Shown here: positions 1 to 10,685 of the stretch, piece after piece
Layout: every line of letters starts with the position of its first letter
Position numbering within the stretch: position 1 is the first letter of the stretch
DNA from: Rhizobium ruizarguesonis
Lineage (GTDB): Bacteria; Pseudomonadota; Alphaproteobacteria; Rhizobiales; Rhizobiaceae
Assembly (NCBI RefSeq): GCF_012349115.1
Contig: NZ_PQIG01000002.1
Location: 62,001-126,000 of the forward strand
DNA length: 64,000 bases
Direction: 5' to 3'
Notes under the pieces: model-generated
Databases searched by the model: none
Seen by the model: only the letters and a program-made list of their open reading frames with translations
What the model was told of the DNA's origin: nothing
Translations under genes and position numbers: made by a program

Positions 1-1039
1 CACCGGTGAAGAGCAGGCTGTTATTGAGCATGGCGCCCGAGATGATGCAGTCGCCTGACACAACGGAGGAGGTGGCCGAGCCGCGGCGATCCTCGTCGTC
101 ATGGACGAATTTCGCCGGCGGGGTGATCTCGGCATAGGTCCAGATCGGCCAGGACTTGTCGTAGATATCGAGCTCCGGAACGATCGCCGTCAGGTCGATA
201 TTGGCCTGCCAATAGGCGTCGATCGTGCCAACGTCGCGCCAGTAGGGTTCGTGCTCGAAATCGGAACGGACGCAGGACTTGGCGAAGCGGTGGGCGACCG
301 CCTTACCGTTCTTGACGATATAGGGGATGATGTCCTTGCCGAAGTCGCGGCTCGAGGTCGGGTCGGCGGCGTCGCGGCGCAGCGCATCGAGCAGGAACTT
401 GGTGTGGAAGACGTAGATGCCCATCGAGGCGAGGGCGAAATCCGGCTTGTCGGGAATGGGCGGCGGATCGGCCGGTTTCTCGACGAAGGCGATGATCTCG
501 TCCTTGTCGTTGACATGCATGACGCCGAAGCCGACCGCTTCCATGCGCGGCACTTCCAGGCAGCCGATGGTGACGTCAGCGCCGGAATCGACGTGTTGCT
601 GCAGCATCCATTCATAGTCCATCTTGTAGACGTGGTCGCCGGCAAGAATGACCATGTATTCGACGCCGTAATCCTGGATGATGTCGATGTTCTGATAGAC
701 GGCGTCGGCCGTGCCTTCATACCATTGCGTCTCGGAGACGCGCTGGCTGGCGGGCAGAATATCGAAGCTCTCGTTGCGCTCAGGGCGGAAGAAGTTCCAG
801 CCGCGCTGCATGTGGCGGATCAGCGAATGCGCCTTGTATTGCGTGGCGACGCCGATGCGGCGGATGCCGGAATTCAGGGCGTTCGACAGGGCGAAATCGA
901 TGATCCGGGCCTTGCCGCCGAAATAAACGGCCGGCTTGGCACGCCGGTCGGTGAGTTCCTTGAGACGGCTTCCCCTGCCGCCCGCCAGAACATAAGCCAT
1001 TGCATCGCGGGCAAGTGGCTGAACGCGCTTTTCTACCAT
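1..1039 (-). CDS. glgC: Glucose-1-phosphate adenylyltransferase, C-terminus beyond the window
   Basis: Makes ADP-glucose from ATP and glucose-1-phosphate, the committed step of bacterial glycogen synthesis in the cytoplasm. The frame is open from an ATG at 1039 to the left edge (about 346 of the usual ~420 residues). It shows the N-terminal nucleotidyltransferase signature AGGRGSRL, then [19 protein letters not shown] and the substrate motif [12 protein letters not shown]. The start is well fixed: GGGAGGAG lies just upstream in the 19-base gap after glgB. It is the third gene of the glgP-glgB-glgC run; in related rhizobia glgA and pgm follow, which here would be outside the window. Confidence 0.96.
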   Translation of the reverse strand, partial: MVEKRVQPLARDAMAYVLAGGRGSRLKELTDRRAKPAVYFGGKARIIDFALSNALNSGIRRIGVATQYKAHSLIRHMQRGWNFFRPERNESFDILPASQRVSETQWYEGTADAVYQNIDIIQDYGVEYMVILAGDHVYKMDYEWMLQQHVDSGADVTIGCLEVPRMEAVGFGVMHVNDKDEIIAFVEKPADPPPIPDKPDFALASMGIYVFHTKFLLDALRRDAADPTSSRDFGKDIIPYIVKNGKAVAHRFAKSCVRSDFEHEPYWRDVGTIDAYWQANIDLTAIVPELDIYDKSWPIWTYAEITPPAKFVHDDEDRRGSATSSVVSGDCIISGAMLNNSLLFTG

Positions 1040-1058
1040 TTTCTCCTCCCACCAGTCA

Positions 1059-3266
1059 CTAATTTTCAGGTTCAAGCATGATTGTCGCCAATGGCGGCAA
1101 GGTAATCGAGCAGGTGATGTTGCCGCCGGCATCGACGGCCTGCACGCGCCCGCCATTGCCCTTGCCGCTGCCGCCGTAGATGTCGGCATCGGTGTTCAGG
1201 ATTTCCCGCCAGCGCCCTGCGGACGGCAGGCGGATCGAGTAGTTCTCGCGGTAGACAGGGGTGAAATTGGTGATGACGGCGACCGGCTTCTGGCCCGGCG
1301 CCTTGCGCAGCCAGGCAAAGACGGAATTCTGGTGGTCGTCGGCGACCAGCCATTCGAACCCTTCGCCCTCGCAGTCACGCGCATGCAGCGCCGGCTTGCT
1401 GCGATAGGTGAAATTGAGATCGCGGACCAGGCGCCGCATGCCCTCGTGCATGCGATACTGAAGCAGGTTCCAGTCGAGGGCCTTCTCCTCGCTCCACTCG
1501 CTCCATTGGGCGAATTCCTGGCCCATGAACAGCAGCTTCTTGCCCGGATAGCCCCACATATAAGCGTAGTAGGCGCGCAGATTGGCGAACTTCTGCCAGT
1601 CGTCGCCCGGCATCTTGGCGATCAGCGAGCCTTTTCCGTGGACAACCTCGTCATGCGAGAGCGGCAGGACGAAATTTTCCGAATAGGCGTAGAGCAGGCC
1701 GAAGGTGAGCTCGTTATGATGGTGCCCGCGGTATATGGGATCGCGGCTCATGTAGCTCAGCGTGTCGTGCATGAAGCCCATGTTCCACTTGAAGCCAAAG
1801 CCGAGGCCGCCTTCATGGACGGGCTGCGAGACTTTCGGCCATGAGGTCGATTCCTCGGCGATGGTCATGACGTTGGAATTTTTGCCATAGATGCGGATGT
1901 TGAGATCCTGCAGAAAACGGACCGCTTCGAGGTTCTCGTTGCCGCCATATTCGTTCGGGATCCACTCGCCGTGTTTGCGCGAATAATCGAGGTAGAGCAT
2001 CGAAGCGACGGCATCGACACGCAGACCGTCGAGGTGGAATTTTTCGGCCCAGTAGAGCGCGTTGTTGACGAGATAGGAAACGACCTCGGTGCGGCCGAAA
2101 TTGTAGATCGCCGTGCTCCAGTCCGGGTGGAAGCCCTTGCGCGGATCTTCGTGCTCGTAGAGTGCCGTGCCGTCGAACCAGCCGAGACCGTGTTCGTCGG
2201 TCGGAAAATGCGCCGGCACCCAGTCGAGGATGACGCCGATGCCGACCTTGTGGCAGCCGTTGACGAAACGGGCAAAACCCTCCGGCTCGCCGAAACGAGC
2301 GGTCGGCGCATAGAGGCCGGTCGTCTGGTAACCCCAGGAGGGGTCGTAGGGGTACTCGGTGATCGGCAGGAATTCGATATGGGTGAAGCCCATGTCGGCG
2401 CAATAGGGGATGAGGCTGGAGGCGAGCTCGTCCCAGGACAGCATCGTGCCGTCCTGCCGGCGTTGCCAGGAGGCGGCATGCACCTCGTAGATCGAGATCG
2501 GCTGGCGGCGCTTGTCGGTCTCGCGCCAGTGCTTCAGATGGGCCTCGTCTTCCCACTCCTGCTCCAGTTCGGCGGCGGTCACAGAGGCGGTCTTCGGTCG
2601 GAGCTCACTGCGGCGGGCGAAGGGGTCGGCCTTCAGTGGCAGCAATACGCCATCCTTGCCGCGGATCTCGAACTTGTAGGCGACGCCGACCGGCACGTCA
2701 GGGGCAAAGATTTCCCAGATGCCGCTATCAGCGCGGAAGCGCATGACGTGGCGGCGGCCGTCCCAATTGTTGAAATCACCGACGACGGAGACGCGCTGTG
2801 CGTTCGGCGCCCAGACGGCGAAATGGATGCCCTGGGCGCCGTCATGCTTGATGAGGTGGGCGCCCATCTTGTCGAACAGGCGCAGGTGCGAGCCCTGGCG
2901 GGCGAAATAATCGTCCATCGGTCCGAGCACCGGACCGAAGCTGTAGGGATCGGTGACGGCCCATTCGGCATCGCCGCGCCGGGCGCGGTAACGCACCGGC
3001 TGGAGCTTGGTGAGGGAAACCGGGCCGGCGAAGACGCCGTCTGCATGGAGCTGTTTCAGTTCGCCAGTGACGCCGCCGTCGAGCGTCATGGCGGTCACCT
3101 CCTCCGCGCCCGGGATGAAGCACCGGGCGACGAAAGCGTCGCCGGCCTGGTGCACACCTAGGACGGCAAAGGGATTGGAATGCGAGCCGGCAAGGATTGC
3201 CGTGATTTCATCTGCCGAAATTTCCCAGGAAAGCTTTACTTCAGGGACCGTTTTCGGCGTTTTCAT
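1059..3266 (-). CDS. glgB: 1,4-alpha-glucan branching enzyme
   Basis: Introduces alpha-1,6 branches into glycogen. 735 residues, normal for the GH13 bacterial enzyme. An N-terminal CBM48-like region ([20 protein letters not shown]) precedes the (beta/alpha)8 barrel. The nucleophile is Asp418 in [10 protein letters not shown], followed by the acid/base Glu in IAEES and the [12 protein letters not shown] segment. Its start codon overlaps the glgP stop by four bases (ATGA), so the two are probably translationally coupled. Confidence 0.97.
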   Translation of the reverse strand: MKTPKTVPEVKLSWEISADEITAILAGSHSNPFAVLGVHQAGDAFVARCFIPGAEEVTAMTLDGGVTGELKQLHADGVFAGPVSLTKLQPVRYRARRGDAEWAVTDPYSFGPVLGPMDDYFARQGSHLRLFDKMGAHLIKHDGAQGIHFAVWAPNAQRVSVVGDFNNWDGRRHVMRFRADSGIWEIFAPDVPVGVAYKFEIRGKDGVLLPLKADPFARRSELRPKTASVTAAELEQEWEDEAHLKHWRETDKRRQPISIYEVHAASWQRRQDGTMLSWDELASSLIPYCADMGFTHIEFLPITEYPYDPSWGYQTTGLYAPTARFGEPEGFARFVNGCHKVGIGVILDWVPAHFPTDEHGLGWFDGTALYEHEDPRKGFHPDWSTAIYNFGRTEVVSYLVNNALYWAEKFHLDGLRVDAVASMLYLDYSRKHGEWIPNEYGGNENLEAVRFLQDLNIRIYGKNSNVMTIAEESTSWPKVSQPVHEGGLGFGFKWNMGFMHDTLSYMSRDPIYRGHHHNELTFGLLYAYSENFVLPLSHDEVVHGKGSLIAKMPGDDWQKFANLRAYYAYMWGYPGKKLLFMGQEFAQWSEWSEEKALDWNLLQYRMHEGMRRLVRDLNFTYRSKPALHARDCEGEGFEWLVADDHQNSVFAWLRKAPGQKPVAVITNFTPVYRENYSIRLPSAGRWREILNTDADIYGGSGKGNGGRVQAVDAGGNITCSITLPPLATIMLEPEN

Positions 3267-5725
3267 CCGGCTCTCCAGATTTCGTCTGCATATTGCCTGA
3301 TCGTACGGTCGGAAGAGAACCAGCCCATCCGCGCCGTATTGTTGATCGTCTTGGTGTACCAGGCGGACTGGTTGGTCCAGATCTGGTCGACCTCGCGCTG
3401 GGCTTGGGCATAGGCGTCGAAATCGGCGGCGACCATGAACCAGTCGTGCGAATAGATGCCGTCGATCAGCGCCGTGTAACGGTTGCGGTCATCGGGCGAG
3501 AAGACGCCGGAACCGATGGCGGCGAGCGCTTGGGCGAGTTCGCGCGATCCCTCGATGATGGCGCGGGGATTGTGGCCATCACTGCGGACCTTCGACACTT
3601 CGTCGGCCTTGAGGCCGAAGATGACGATGTTGTCCTCGCCGACATTGTCGCGCATCTCGACATTGGCGCCATCGAGCGTGCCGATTGTCAGCGCGCCGTT
3701 CAGGCCGAACTTCATGTTGCCGGTGCCGGATGCTTCCATGCCGGCGGTCGAGATCTGCTCGGAAAGGTCGGCGGCCGGAACCATGACTTCGGCGAGCGAG
3801 ACATTGTAGTTCGGGACGAAGACGATCTTCAGCAGGCCGCGCACCGACGGGTCGTTGTTGATTGTGCGGGAGACGTCGTTGATAAGCTTGATGATGAGCT
3901 TGGCGTTGTAGTAACTCGGCGCCGCCTTGCCGGCGAAGAGTTTCACGCGCGGCACCCAGTCGAGCTCGGGATGCGAGCGAATCTGATCGTAGAGCGCGAC
4001 GGCCTCGATGATGTTCAGCAGCTGGCGCTTGTATTCGTGGATGCGCTTGATCTGGATGTCGAACATTGCCGACGGATCGAGTTTCACGCCCATGCGGCTG
4101 GCGACGAGGTTGGAGAGTGCCACCTTGTTGGCGCGCTTTATCGCTGCGAATTTCTGCTGGAAAGCCGGATCGGAGGAATGCACGTCGAGCGCACGCAGCT
4201 TCTCGGCATCATCGAGGAATTCGTCGCCGATCGCTTCGCGGATCAGGCCGGTGAGACCGGGATTGCACTGCTGCAGCCAGCGGCGCGGCGTGATGCCGTT
4301 GGTCTTGTTGTTGATGCGGTTGGGATAGAGCTTGTGCAGGTCGGCGAAGACCGTGACCTTCATCAGGTCGGTGTGCAGGGCCGAGACGCCGTTGATCGAA
4401 TGCGAGCCGACAAAAGCGAGGTTGCCCATGCGCACGCGGCGATCGCCACTTTCATCGATCAGCGAGATCGAGCGGATTTCCGCATCGGAGAAGTTCTTGC
4501 CCTTGCGGGCGTCGATCAGGATCTTGGCATTGATCGCATAGATGATCTGCATGTGACGCGGCAGCAGACGCTCGAACAGCGGCACCGCCCAGCTTTCCAG
4601 CGCCTCGGGCAGAAGCGTGTGGTTGGTGTAGGAGAAGGTATGGCGGGTGATTTCCCAGGCCTGGTCGAAATCCATCCCGTGTACGTCACAGAGCAGGCGC
4701 ACGAGTTCGGCGACCGAGACGGCGGGGTGAGTGTCGTTCAGCTGGATCGCCACCTTGTCCGGCAGCGAGGTGAAGTCGTCATATTGCTGCAGATGGCGGC
4801 GCAGAATGTCCTGCAGCGAGGCCGATGAGAAGAAGAATTCCTGGCGCAGGCGCAGTTCCTGGCCGGCCGGGGTGGCGTCGGCAGGATAGAGAACCCGGGT
4901 CAGGCTTTCGGCCTTGTTGCTTTCGCGGAGCGCGCCGATGTGGTCGCCGGCGTTGAAGGCATCGAGCAGGATCGGATCGATCGGTTGCGCCGACCAGAGG
5001 CGCAGCGTGTTGACGCGCTTGCCGCGCCAGCCGACGGCCGGCGTGTCGAAGGCGGCGGCAATGACGCGCTCGGCCGGTTTCCAGACGTAGCGCGGCTGGT
5101 CGTCATGGGTGGTGATGAATTCGACGGCGCCGCCGAAGCCGATTTCATAGGCGCTTTCGCGGCGCTCGAATTCCCAGGGATTGCCATGGGCGAGCCAGTT
5201 TTCCGGCAGTTCCACCTGCCAGCCGTCGGCCAGCTGCTGGCGGAAGAGGCCGTGGACATAGCGGATGCCGTAGCCATAAGCGGGCACGTCGACCGTCGCC
5301 ATGCTCTCCATGAAACAGGCAGCCAGACGGCCGAGGCCGCCGTTGCCGAGCGCGGCATCCGGCTCCAGGCCGGCGATGACGTTGACATCGACGCCGAGCG
5401 AGGCGAGTGCATCGCGCACCTCCTCCATCAGGCCGAGGTTGGAGACGGCGTCGCGCATCAGGCGGCCGATCAGGAATTCAAGAGAAAGATAATAGACGCG
5501 CTTGGCGCCGGTCGCATAAACCTCGCGGGTGGACGCCATCCACCTGTCGATGATGCGGTCGCGCACCACCAGGATCGTCGCCGTCAGCCAGTCATGCGGC
5601 TTTGCCACCTTGGCATCCTTGCCGATGCGGTAGGTCAGACGTTCGATGATTTCTTCAGCGAGAATTTCCGGCCTTGAACTGCGAGGGGCGGGGGAGGGGA
5701 TGATCGGCTTGGAAACAGTGTTCAT
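3263..5725 (-). CDS. glgP: Glycogen phosphorylase
   Basis: Phosphorolyses alpha-1,4-glucan to glucose-1-phosphate with pyridoxal phosphate. 820 residues, full family length. The N-terminal half contains ALGNGGLGRLAACF, and the C-terminal half carries the PLP-lysine motif GTGNMKFGLNGA (Lys near residue 673). It is first in the operon and overlaps glgB by four bases, so degradation and synthesis genes share one transcript. The Shine-Dalgarno site is weak (GAGACCTGACG). The 215 bases upstream to the terminator at 5941 must hold the operon promoter, but I see no convincing -35/-10 pair. Confidence 0.97.
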   Translation of the reverse strand: MNTVSKPIIPSPAPRSSRPEILAEEIIERLTYRIGKDAKVAKPHDWLTATILVVRDRIIDRWMASTREVYATGAKRVYYLSLEFLIGRLMRDAVSNLGLMEEVRDALASLGVDVNVIAGLEPDAALGNGGLGRLAACFMESMATVDVPAYGYGIRYVHGLFRQQLADGWQVELPENWLAHGNPWEFERRESAYEIGFGGAVEFITTHDDQPRYVWKPAERVIAAAFDTPAVGWRGKRVNTLRLWSAQPIDPILLDAFNAGDHIGALRESNKAESLTRVLYPADATPAGQELRLRQEFFFSSASLQDILRRHLQQYDDFTSLPDKVAIQLNDTHPAVSVAELVRLLCDVHGMDFDQAWEITRHTFSYTNHTLLPEALESWAVPLFERLLPRHMQIIYAINAKILIDARKGKNFSDAEIRSISLIDESGDRRVRMGNLAFVGSHSINGVSALHTDLMKVTVFADLHKLYPNRINNKTNGITPRRWLQQCNPGLTGLIREAIGDEFLDDAEKLRALDVHSSDPAFQQKFAAIKRANKVALSNLVASRMGVKLDPSAMFDIQIKRIHEYKRQLLNIIEAVALYDQIRSHPELDWVPRVKLFAGKAAPSYYNAKLIIKLINDVSRTINNDPSVRGLLKIVFVPNYNVSLAEVMVPAADLSEQISTAGMEASGTGNMKFGLNGALTIGTLDGANVEMRDNVGEDNIVIFGLKADEVSKVRSDGHNPRAIIEGSRELAQALAAIGSGVFSPDDRNRYTALIDGIYSHDWFMVAADFDAYAQAQREVDQIWTNQSAWYTKTINNTARMGWFSSDRTIRQYADEIWRAG

Positions 5726-5940
5726 CGTCAGGTCTCGCCAATTTTAATTTGGTTTCAGGATGTTATGCCTGATTTAATCAATTCGTCGCTTGCGCCGGCG
5801 ACAGTTTATGCATCGTTACTAAGCACTTGCAACAAGGGATTTGGACAAACGAAAAATTTGCGAAACCTTCATAATCAGGTGGGCCGAGGGGGTTGATTTC
5901 AATCGCTTTTCCCGATCAGATGGGTGGGATAGCGATAACG

Positions 5941-5974
5941 AAAAGCCGCTCCCTTTGTTCCGGAGCGGCTTTTT
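5941..5974 (-). terminator. Rho-independent terminator after the vWA gene
   Basis: A perfect 12-bp inverted repeat (AAAAGCCGCTCC / GGAGCGGCTTTT) with a 10-base loop, 27 bases beyond the stop codon of the minus-strand vWA gene. Its flanking A and T tracts mean it could stop transcription in either direction, insulating the glg operon from the upstream cluster. Confidence 0.85.
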
Positions 5975-6000
5975 GTTCGGCTTTTCGCCGGGACCGATCG

Positions 6001-7242
6001 TCAGTTCGTCAGACGCGTCAGCTGCGCGGAGGCCTTCGCTCCGATCGCCTTGAAGGCGGCAAGCAGATCTTCCATCTTTTCCGCCTGGAAATAATGGGCG
6101 TCATCGGAGGCGCAATAATGCAGCAGCGCCTGTCCGCCGGAGGGTGCCATGAAGGCGATCGTATAGATTTCGATGCCCTTGGACTTTGCTGTGTCGCATG
6201 TCGTCTTGGTCAGTGTGTCGTATGAACGGCCGTTGCTGCTATCATTGTTATTGTCGCCGTCGGTCATGAAGACGATATACTTTTTCGGCACTTGCCCGGT
6301 TTTCTGCTTGTGGGCGGCGTCTTCGGCGTCGTTCCCAGCGGCGTTCTTAGCGGTCAAAGACGAGTAGGCCGTGTTCATTGCGCCGCTGGAATTTGTGCCG
6401 CCATTTGCCTGAAGTGCGTTGACATAGCTTGAGACACCGACAGTCCCCCAGGCGAGACTGCTAGCTGGGTATTCAACGATATCGTAGGATACCGCGCCTG
6501 TGCGCACATATTCTGCGTTGGGATCCGCGCTATTGAGTTGACCAAAAAGATTGCCGGCAGCGAGCTTCAGCGCCTCTATCTTGGTGTAGTAATTTGTGCG
6601 GCTGCCGGTGCATTTGTCGTAAACCCACTTATTATTCTTGCTGTTGTAGTGGAGGTTGCAGTCATAGGTAAAGGATTCGGTCGGATCATCTGCGTTAACG
6701 GTTGCGGTAGGGTCTCCCATCGACCCTGATTTATCGAGCGCGAGATACATCGAGATGGAGCCCTGGGTTTGCGAATGGCCGCTAACCGTCGTGCCCGACG
6801 TCGAAAGATGTTGCGTGCTGAAGCCGACCGCCTGCATGAGCGGGTTAACCGCTAGGTCGTAACTCGGTGAAACAGTTACCTGGTAGGATGTCGACTTTCC
6901 CGATGTCGTTGCCCGGACATCGACGCCTGTCGTGCTTTTGATATCGACGCTGCTCTGCATGTAATTCGCCATTTGCCCGGCGACGAAATCCCGCGCGAAG
7001 GCCTCGGCCTGCGAGGTTTGGATCGTGCCGTTTGCCAGCGCGGTCGCGGTTGCCAGCGCGGCCGAATCGGCGGCTTCCTGCAACTGCTGCTTCGAGAGCA
7101 ATATGTCGCCCACCTGGATCGCCATGCCGGCCGCCCCGAAAAGGACGGGCAGCAGGATCGCCGTCATGATTCCGAAATTACCGCCACGGTCGCCAAGCAT
7201 GCGACGTAGGCAGGGAGTCTGTAGAAAGGAGGTGCTCATCAT
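6001..7242 (-). CDS. TadE/TadG-like protein with a von Willebrand factor A domain
   Basis: 413 residues from the ATGATG at 7242. Residues ~15-60 form a TadE/G-like N-terminus: a basic stretch, GGNFGIMTAILLPVLFG as a membrane anchor, then the QLQEAADSAALA segment typical of Flp-pilus-associated pseudopilins. The C-terminal half is a vWA domain with a MIDAS motif (LDKSGSMG) and a second metal-ligand region FMTDGDNN. Such proteins are anchored with the vWA domain outside the cytoplasm; partners are unknown and no tad genes are nearby. It lies 114 bases downstream of the transglutaminase gene on the same strand and may be the last gene of that cluster. Confidence 0.8.
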   Translation of the reverse strand: MMSTSFLQTPCLRRMLGDRGGNFGIMTAILLPVLFGAAGMAIQVGDILLSKQQLQEAADSAALATATALANGTIQTSQAEAFARDFVAGQMANYMQSSVDIKSTTGVDVRATTSGKSTSYQVTVSPSYDLAVNPLMQAVGFSTQHLSTSGTTVSGHSQTQGSISMYLALDKSGSMGDPTATVNADDPTESFTYDCNLHYNSKNNKWVYDKCTGSRTNYYTKIEALKLAAGNLFGQLNSADPNAEYVRTGAVSYDIVEYPASSLAWGTVGVSSYVNALQANGGTNSSGAMNTAYSSLTAKNAAGNDAEDAAHKQKTGQVPKKYIVFMTDGDNNNDSSNGRSYDTLTKTTCDTAKSKGIEIYTIAFMAPSGGQALLHYCASDDAHYFQAEKMEDLLAAFKAIGAKASAQLTRLTN

Positions 7243-7356
7243 GTTCACCCGTATATGGAGGCCCTGTGGGGTGATATTAGGCACGCTCCTCCTTTCCGCT
7301 GTCCTTACGGCGTCAATACAATTTTAACGAATCGTCGGATTTTTCCAATTTTGGGA

Positions 7357-8235
7357 TTATTTCAGCGGAATGACGTCGACCGCCTGGACGGCGCGGTGGC
7401 CGCCATAGCTCTTCAAGACGCCGATGACGGGGACGACATCGGAATAGTCCCGGCCGTACGCGACGACGATGTGGTCCATGCCGGCGGCAATGTTGTTGGT
7501 CGGGTCCAGTTCGATCCAGCCGATCGTCTCGCCGCACCAGATGCGCACCCAGGCATGCATGGCGTCCGCCCCTTCCAGCCGTTCCTTGCCGGATGGCGGG
7601 ATGGTGCGCAGGAAACCGGAGACGTAGCCGGCCGGAATGCCGAGGCTTCTGAGAGCCTGGATCATCACATGGGTGAAATCCTGGCAGACGCCGCGCTTCA
7701 GCTTGAACGCCTCGAGCGGCGTGGTGTCCACCGTCGTCGCCTCCGGGTCGTAGGTGAAATCCTTGTTGATGCGGGCGCAGAGCGCATGAGCGATCTGCAT
7801 GGCCGTCAGATCAGGCGTGGCGCAGCTTCGCGCATATTCGGCGATCTCGCGCGCTTCGGTGAGGCGCGGGCTGTCACCGAGGAAATGATGCGGCGAATCC
7901 GGCGCCAGCGACCACATGCCTGATATCTCCTCCGGCAGGTCGGCAAGCAGCGGCGAGAAATCGGCGGCGATCGGCTGGCTTTCCACCTGCACGCGGGCCT
8001 GCATGCGAATGTCAAGCGTCTCGTGCGGCGCGCGCAGCAGGAAGGAGGTGGTGGGGTGATGGAAGAAATCGACGAAATGCGACTGCTCGTCCGGCGAGGG
8101 CGAAATGGTAATCGAGCCGGCGATCAGCCGCTGCCGATTGGCCAGCGACAGGGGCATCAGGCGCATGATGTGGCGGGCGCCGGAGGCTGGCGCGTCGTAG
8201 CTGTAACCCATGTGCAGCGAGAGATCGTAGAGCAT
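7357..8235 (-). CDS. Transglutaminase-like cysteine peptidase
   Basis: 292 residues from ATG 8235; a GTG at 8244 would give a GTGA overlap with the upstream gene. An N-terminal bacterial transglutaminase beta domain precedes the papain-like core. The complete triad is visible: Cys184 in RGVCQDF, His227 in DAMHAWV and Asp244 in ELDPTN. Proteins of this type are thought to cleave or transfer at amide bonds, but no substrate is established for this group. The tight overlap with the ATP-grasp/alpha-E gene argues for a joint function. Confidence 0.88.
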   Translation of the reverse strand: MLYDLSLHMGYSYDAPASGARHIMRLMPLSLANRQRLIAGSITISPSPDEQSHFVDFFHHPTTSFLLRAPHETLDIRMQARVQVESQPIAADFSPLLADLPEEISGMWSLAPDSPHHFLGDSPRLTEAREIAEYARSCATPDLTAMQIAHALCARINKDFTYDPEATTVDTTPLEAFKLKRGVCQDFTHVMIQALRSLGIPAGYVSGFLRTIPPSGKERLEGADAMHAWVRIWCGETIGWIELDPTNNIAAGMDHIVVAYGRDYSDVVPVIGVLKSYGGHRAVQAVDVIPLK

Positions 8236-8240
8236 CGCCG

Positions 8241-10658
8241 TCACCCGAGATAAGTCTGGGCGAGCAGATCGGAAAGCTGCTCCAATTCGCGCTCGAGCCG
8301 TTGATAGACCTCGACCCCCATGCCCTCCGGCGTCATCACCGCCAGGCCGGAATGGAGCCGCATCGCCTCGCGGTAGAAGGGCGACATCTGGCCGTTGATC
8401 ATGGCATTCGGCAGTTGTTCGACTTCGTGATGGATCTCGTTCACCTGGAAGAGGACCGAACGCGGGTTGAGCGGGTCGAGCGCCAAGAGGTCGGTGACGG
8501 TCAGCCGAGCGGTGTTGACGTTATAGCGGCGGCGATGGGTCATGACGCTGTCGCCGATCTCTAGCAGCATGTCGAGCGCGCCGTCAGGCGCTTCCGGGCC
8601 CGACATGTGGCCGAGCAGGCGCGTCATGTGGAGGCCGCGTTCGATATAACGGCCGAGCGAAAGGAACCGCCAGCCGGTGAAGCGGTACATGTTTTCATGC
8701 ATGAGACCGGCGAAGCCTGCAAGCTTCCGCAAGAGGATTGTCATCGCGTGGCTGGCATCGTCGCCGGCAGCGACGGTGACGTGGAAGCGGTGGGCGGTCT
8801 TGGCGAGATCGTTGAGCGCCAGCCAGCCGTCCGGCGAGAAACGGTCGCGGATGTTGCTGGCCGAATAAACAGCGCTGTCGATGTTGCGCAGCAGCGTTTC
8901 CGGCACGGCGTCGGCGGTATCGATATCGACGGCCGTGAGATAGTCGGAGACGTCGGCGAGCAGCGGCTGGCTCGGATCGGCGGCTTCGGCGAAACGCGCA
9001 TGCCAGGCGCGCAGGATGCGTAGCGCCCCTTCGGCGCGCTCGATGTAGCGGCCGAGCCAGAACAGGTTGTCGGCAGCCCGACTCGGCAGGCTGCCCGGCA
9101 TGTTGCGGGTGAAGCTGCCTTCGGCGGGCAGCAGCGTGTGGCGCTCGACCGGTTTGTCGCTGACGATCCAGACATCGGCGGCCGCACCACCGGACTGCAT
9201 GGCGATCGCCGCAACATCGGCGCCGGAGCCGATGCGGGCAAAACCGCCGGGCATGATCTGCCAGCCGTCTGCGGTGCGCGCGGCGAATACGCGCAGCGAC
9301 ATCGGGCGCGGCACGAGCTTGCCGTCCACCCAGGCGGGTGTGGTCGACAGCGTGACGACCTCCTGGCCGACGAGCTTCGGGCCGTCCGAACTCAGCCAGT
9401 CGGTTATCGAATCCTTGGCAGCCGCGCGCAGCGATGAGCCGAGCACGGATTCGCCGTTATCGTCGAAGAAGGGAGCACGGGAATAGGCCGGGCCGATGAC
9501 CATCTTTTCGATGTTTTTTGCCACGTGCTCGCGCTCTTCCTCCTGACCGCACCACCAGGTAGCGATCGAGGGCAAATGCAGATCCTCGCCAAGCAGATGG
9601 TGACAGATGGTCGGCATGAAGGCGAGAAGCGCCCGGGTTTCAAGAATGCCGGTGCCGAGCGCATTGACGATGGTGAGGCTTTCGGCGCGCAGCGCTTCCA
9701 CGAGGCCGGGCGTGCCGATATGCGAATTCTGGTTCAACTCCAGCGGGTCGGCAAAAGCTGAATCGAGACGGCGCCAGAGCACGCCGATCGGCTTCAAGCC
9801 GGCGACGGTGCGCACCATGACACGGCCCTTGACGACGGTCAGATCTTCGCCCTCGAGCAGCATGAAGCCGAGATAGCGGGCGATGTAGGCGTGTTCGTAG
9901 TAGGTCTCGTTGGCGGGGCCGGGTGTCAGCACGGCGATGCGGTCGTCGCCCGAATGTTTCATGCCCTGTAGCGCGTCGCGGAAGGCGCCGAAGAAGGAGG
10001 CGAGGCGATGGACCGGGGTTTCAGCATAGATATCCGAGAAGGCACGAGTCGTCGCGACGCGGCTTTCCAGCGCGAAACCAGCGCCTGAGGGAGCCTGCGT
10101 CCTGTCGGCGAGCACCCACCAGTTGCCGTCGGGCCCGCGGCCGATCTCGAAGGCGCAGAAATGCAGATAATGGCCGGATGCCGGCTTGATGCCGGCGAGC
10201 GGGCGCTGGAATTCGGGATTGGCGGCGATCAGTGCCGGTGGGAGGAAACCTTCCTCCACCAGCCGGTTGTCGCCGTAGATATCGGCGATGATCGCTTCCA
10301 GCAGGTCGGCGCGCTGGACGAGGCCCGCCGACAGCGTCTGCCATTCGCGCTCGTCGATCAGCACCGGGATATGCGAGATCGGCCAGGCTCGCTCGCCGGT
10401 GCCCTTGCTGCCATAGGCGCGATAGAAGACGCCGGCATCACGGAGGTAGCGGTCGGCGCGGGCGAAACGCTCGGCGAGATCCTTTTCCGGCATTGCGCTC
10501 AGATGCGAGAGGAAATTCTGCCAGACGGGGCGGACGACGCCGTCGTTGTCGACCATCTCATCGGCGGTATCGGGCAGCGGCGCATAGTCAAAGGCCGCAT
10601 TCTTGGCGATGCGGTCCTCTGCCTCTTCCTTGCGCTCCACTGCCGGCTTCTTGCCCAT
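8241..10658 (-). CDS. Circularly permuted ATP-grasp protein fused to an alpha-E domain
   Basis: 805 residues from ATG 10658 (a TTG is immediately before it). Residues ~75-500 match the circularly permuted ATP-grasp type 2 fold (DUF404/DUF407), with HIPVLIDEREW near the start and ATTRAFSDIYAETPVHRL in the middle. Residues ~525-805 are the all-helical alpha-E domain (DUF403), opening RAADNLFWLGRYIERAE and repeating SLGRYIERGLHMTR. ATP-grasp enzymes ligate carboxylates to amines through acyl phosphate. In many genomes the two halves are separate adjacent genes; here they are fused. Comparative genomics links this pair with transglutaminases in a predicted peptide-forming and peptide-removing system. 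The product is unknown. Confidence 0.88.
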   Translation of the reverse strand: MGKKPAVERKEEAEDRIAKNAAFDYAPLPDTADEMVDNDGVVRPVWQNFLSHLSAMPEKDLAERFARADRYLRDAGVFYRAYGSKGTGERAWPISHIPVLIDEREWQTLSAGLVQRADLLEAIIADIYGDNRLVEEGFLPPALIAANPEFQRPLAGIKPASGHYLHFCAFEIGRGPDGNWWVLADRTQAPSGAGFALESRVATTRAFSDIYAETPVHRLASFFGAFRDALQGMKHSGDDRIAVLTPGPANETYYEHAYIARYLGFMLLEGEDLTVVKGRVMVRTVAGLKPIGVLWRRLDSAFADPLELNQNSHIGTPGLVEALRAESLTIVNALGTGILETRALLAFMPTICHHLLGEDLHLPSIATWWCGQEEEREHVAKNIEKMVIGPAYSRAPFFDDNGESVLGSSLRAAAKDSITDWLSSDGPKLVGQEVVTLSTTPAWVDGKLVPRPMSLRVFAARTADGWQIMPGGFARIGSGADVAAIAMQSGGAAADVWIVSDKPVERHTLLPAEGSFTRNMPGSLPSRAADNLFWLGRYIERAEGALRILRAWHARFAEAADPSQPLLADVSDYLTAVDIDTADAVPETLLRNIDSAVYSASNIRDRFSPDGWLALNDLAKTAHRFHVTVAAGDDASHAMTILLRKLAGFAGLMHENMYRFTGWRFLSLGRYIERGLHMTRLLGHMSGPEAPDGALDMLLEIGDSVMTHRRRYNVNTARLTVTDLLALDPLNPRSVLFQVNEIHHEVEQLPNAMINGQMSPFYREAMRLHSGLAVMTPEGMGVEVYQRLERELEQLSDLLAQTYLG

Positions 10659-10685
10659 CAAAACTTAAGCCTCAAACCCTCGGCC

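Noticed and set aside
3293..4828. Long plus-strand frame opposite glgP (similar ones oppose glgB, the ATP-grasp gene, pepF and hemH)
   Set aside because: Antisense shadow of a well-conserved gene in GC-rich DNA.
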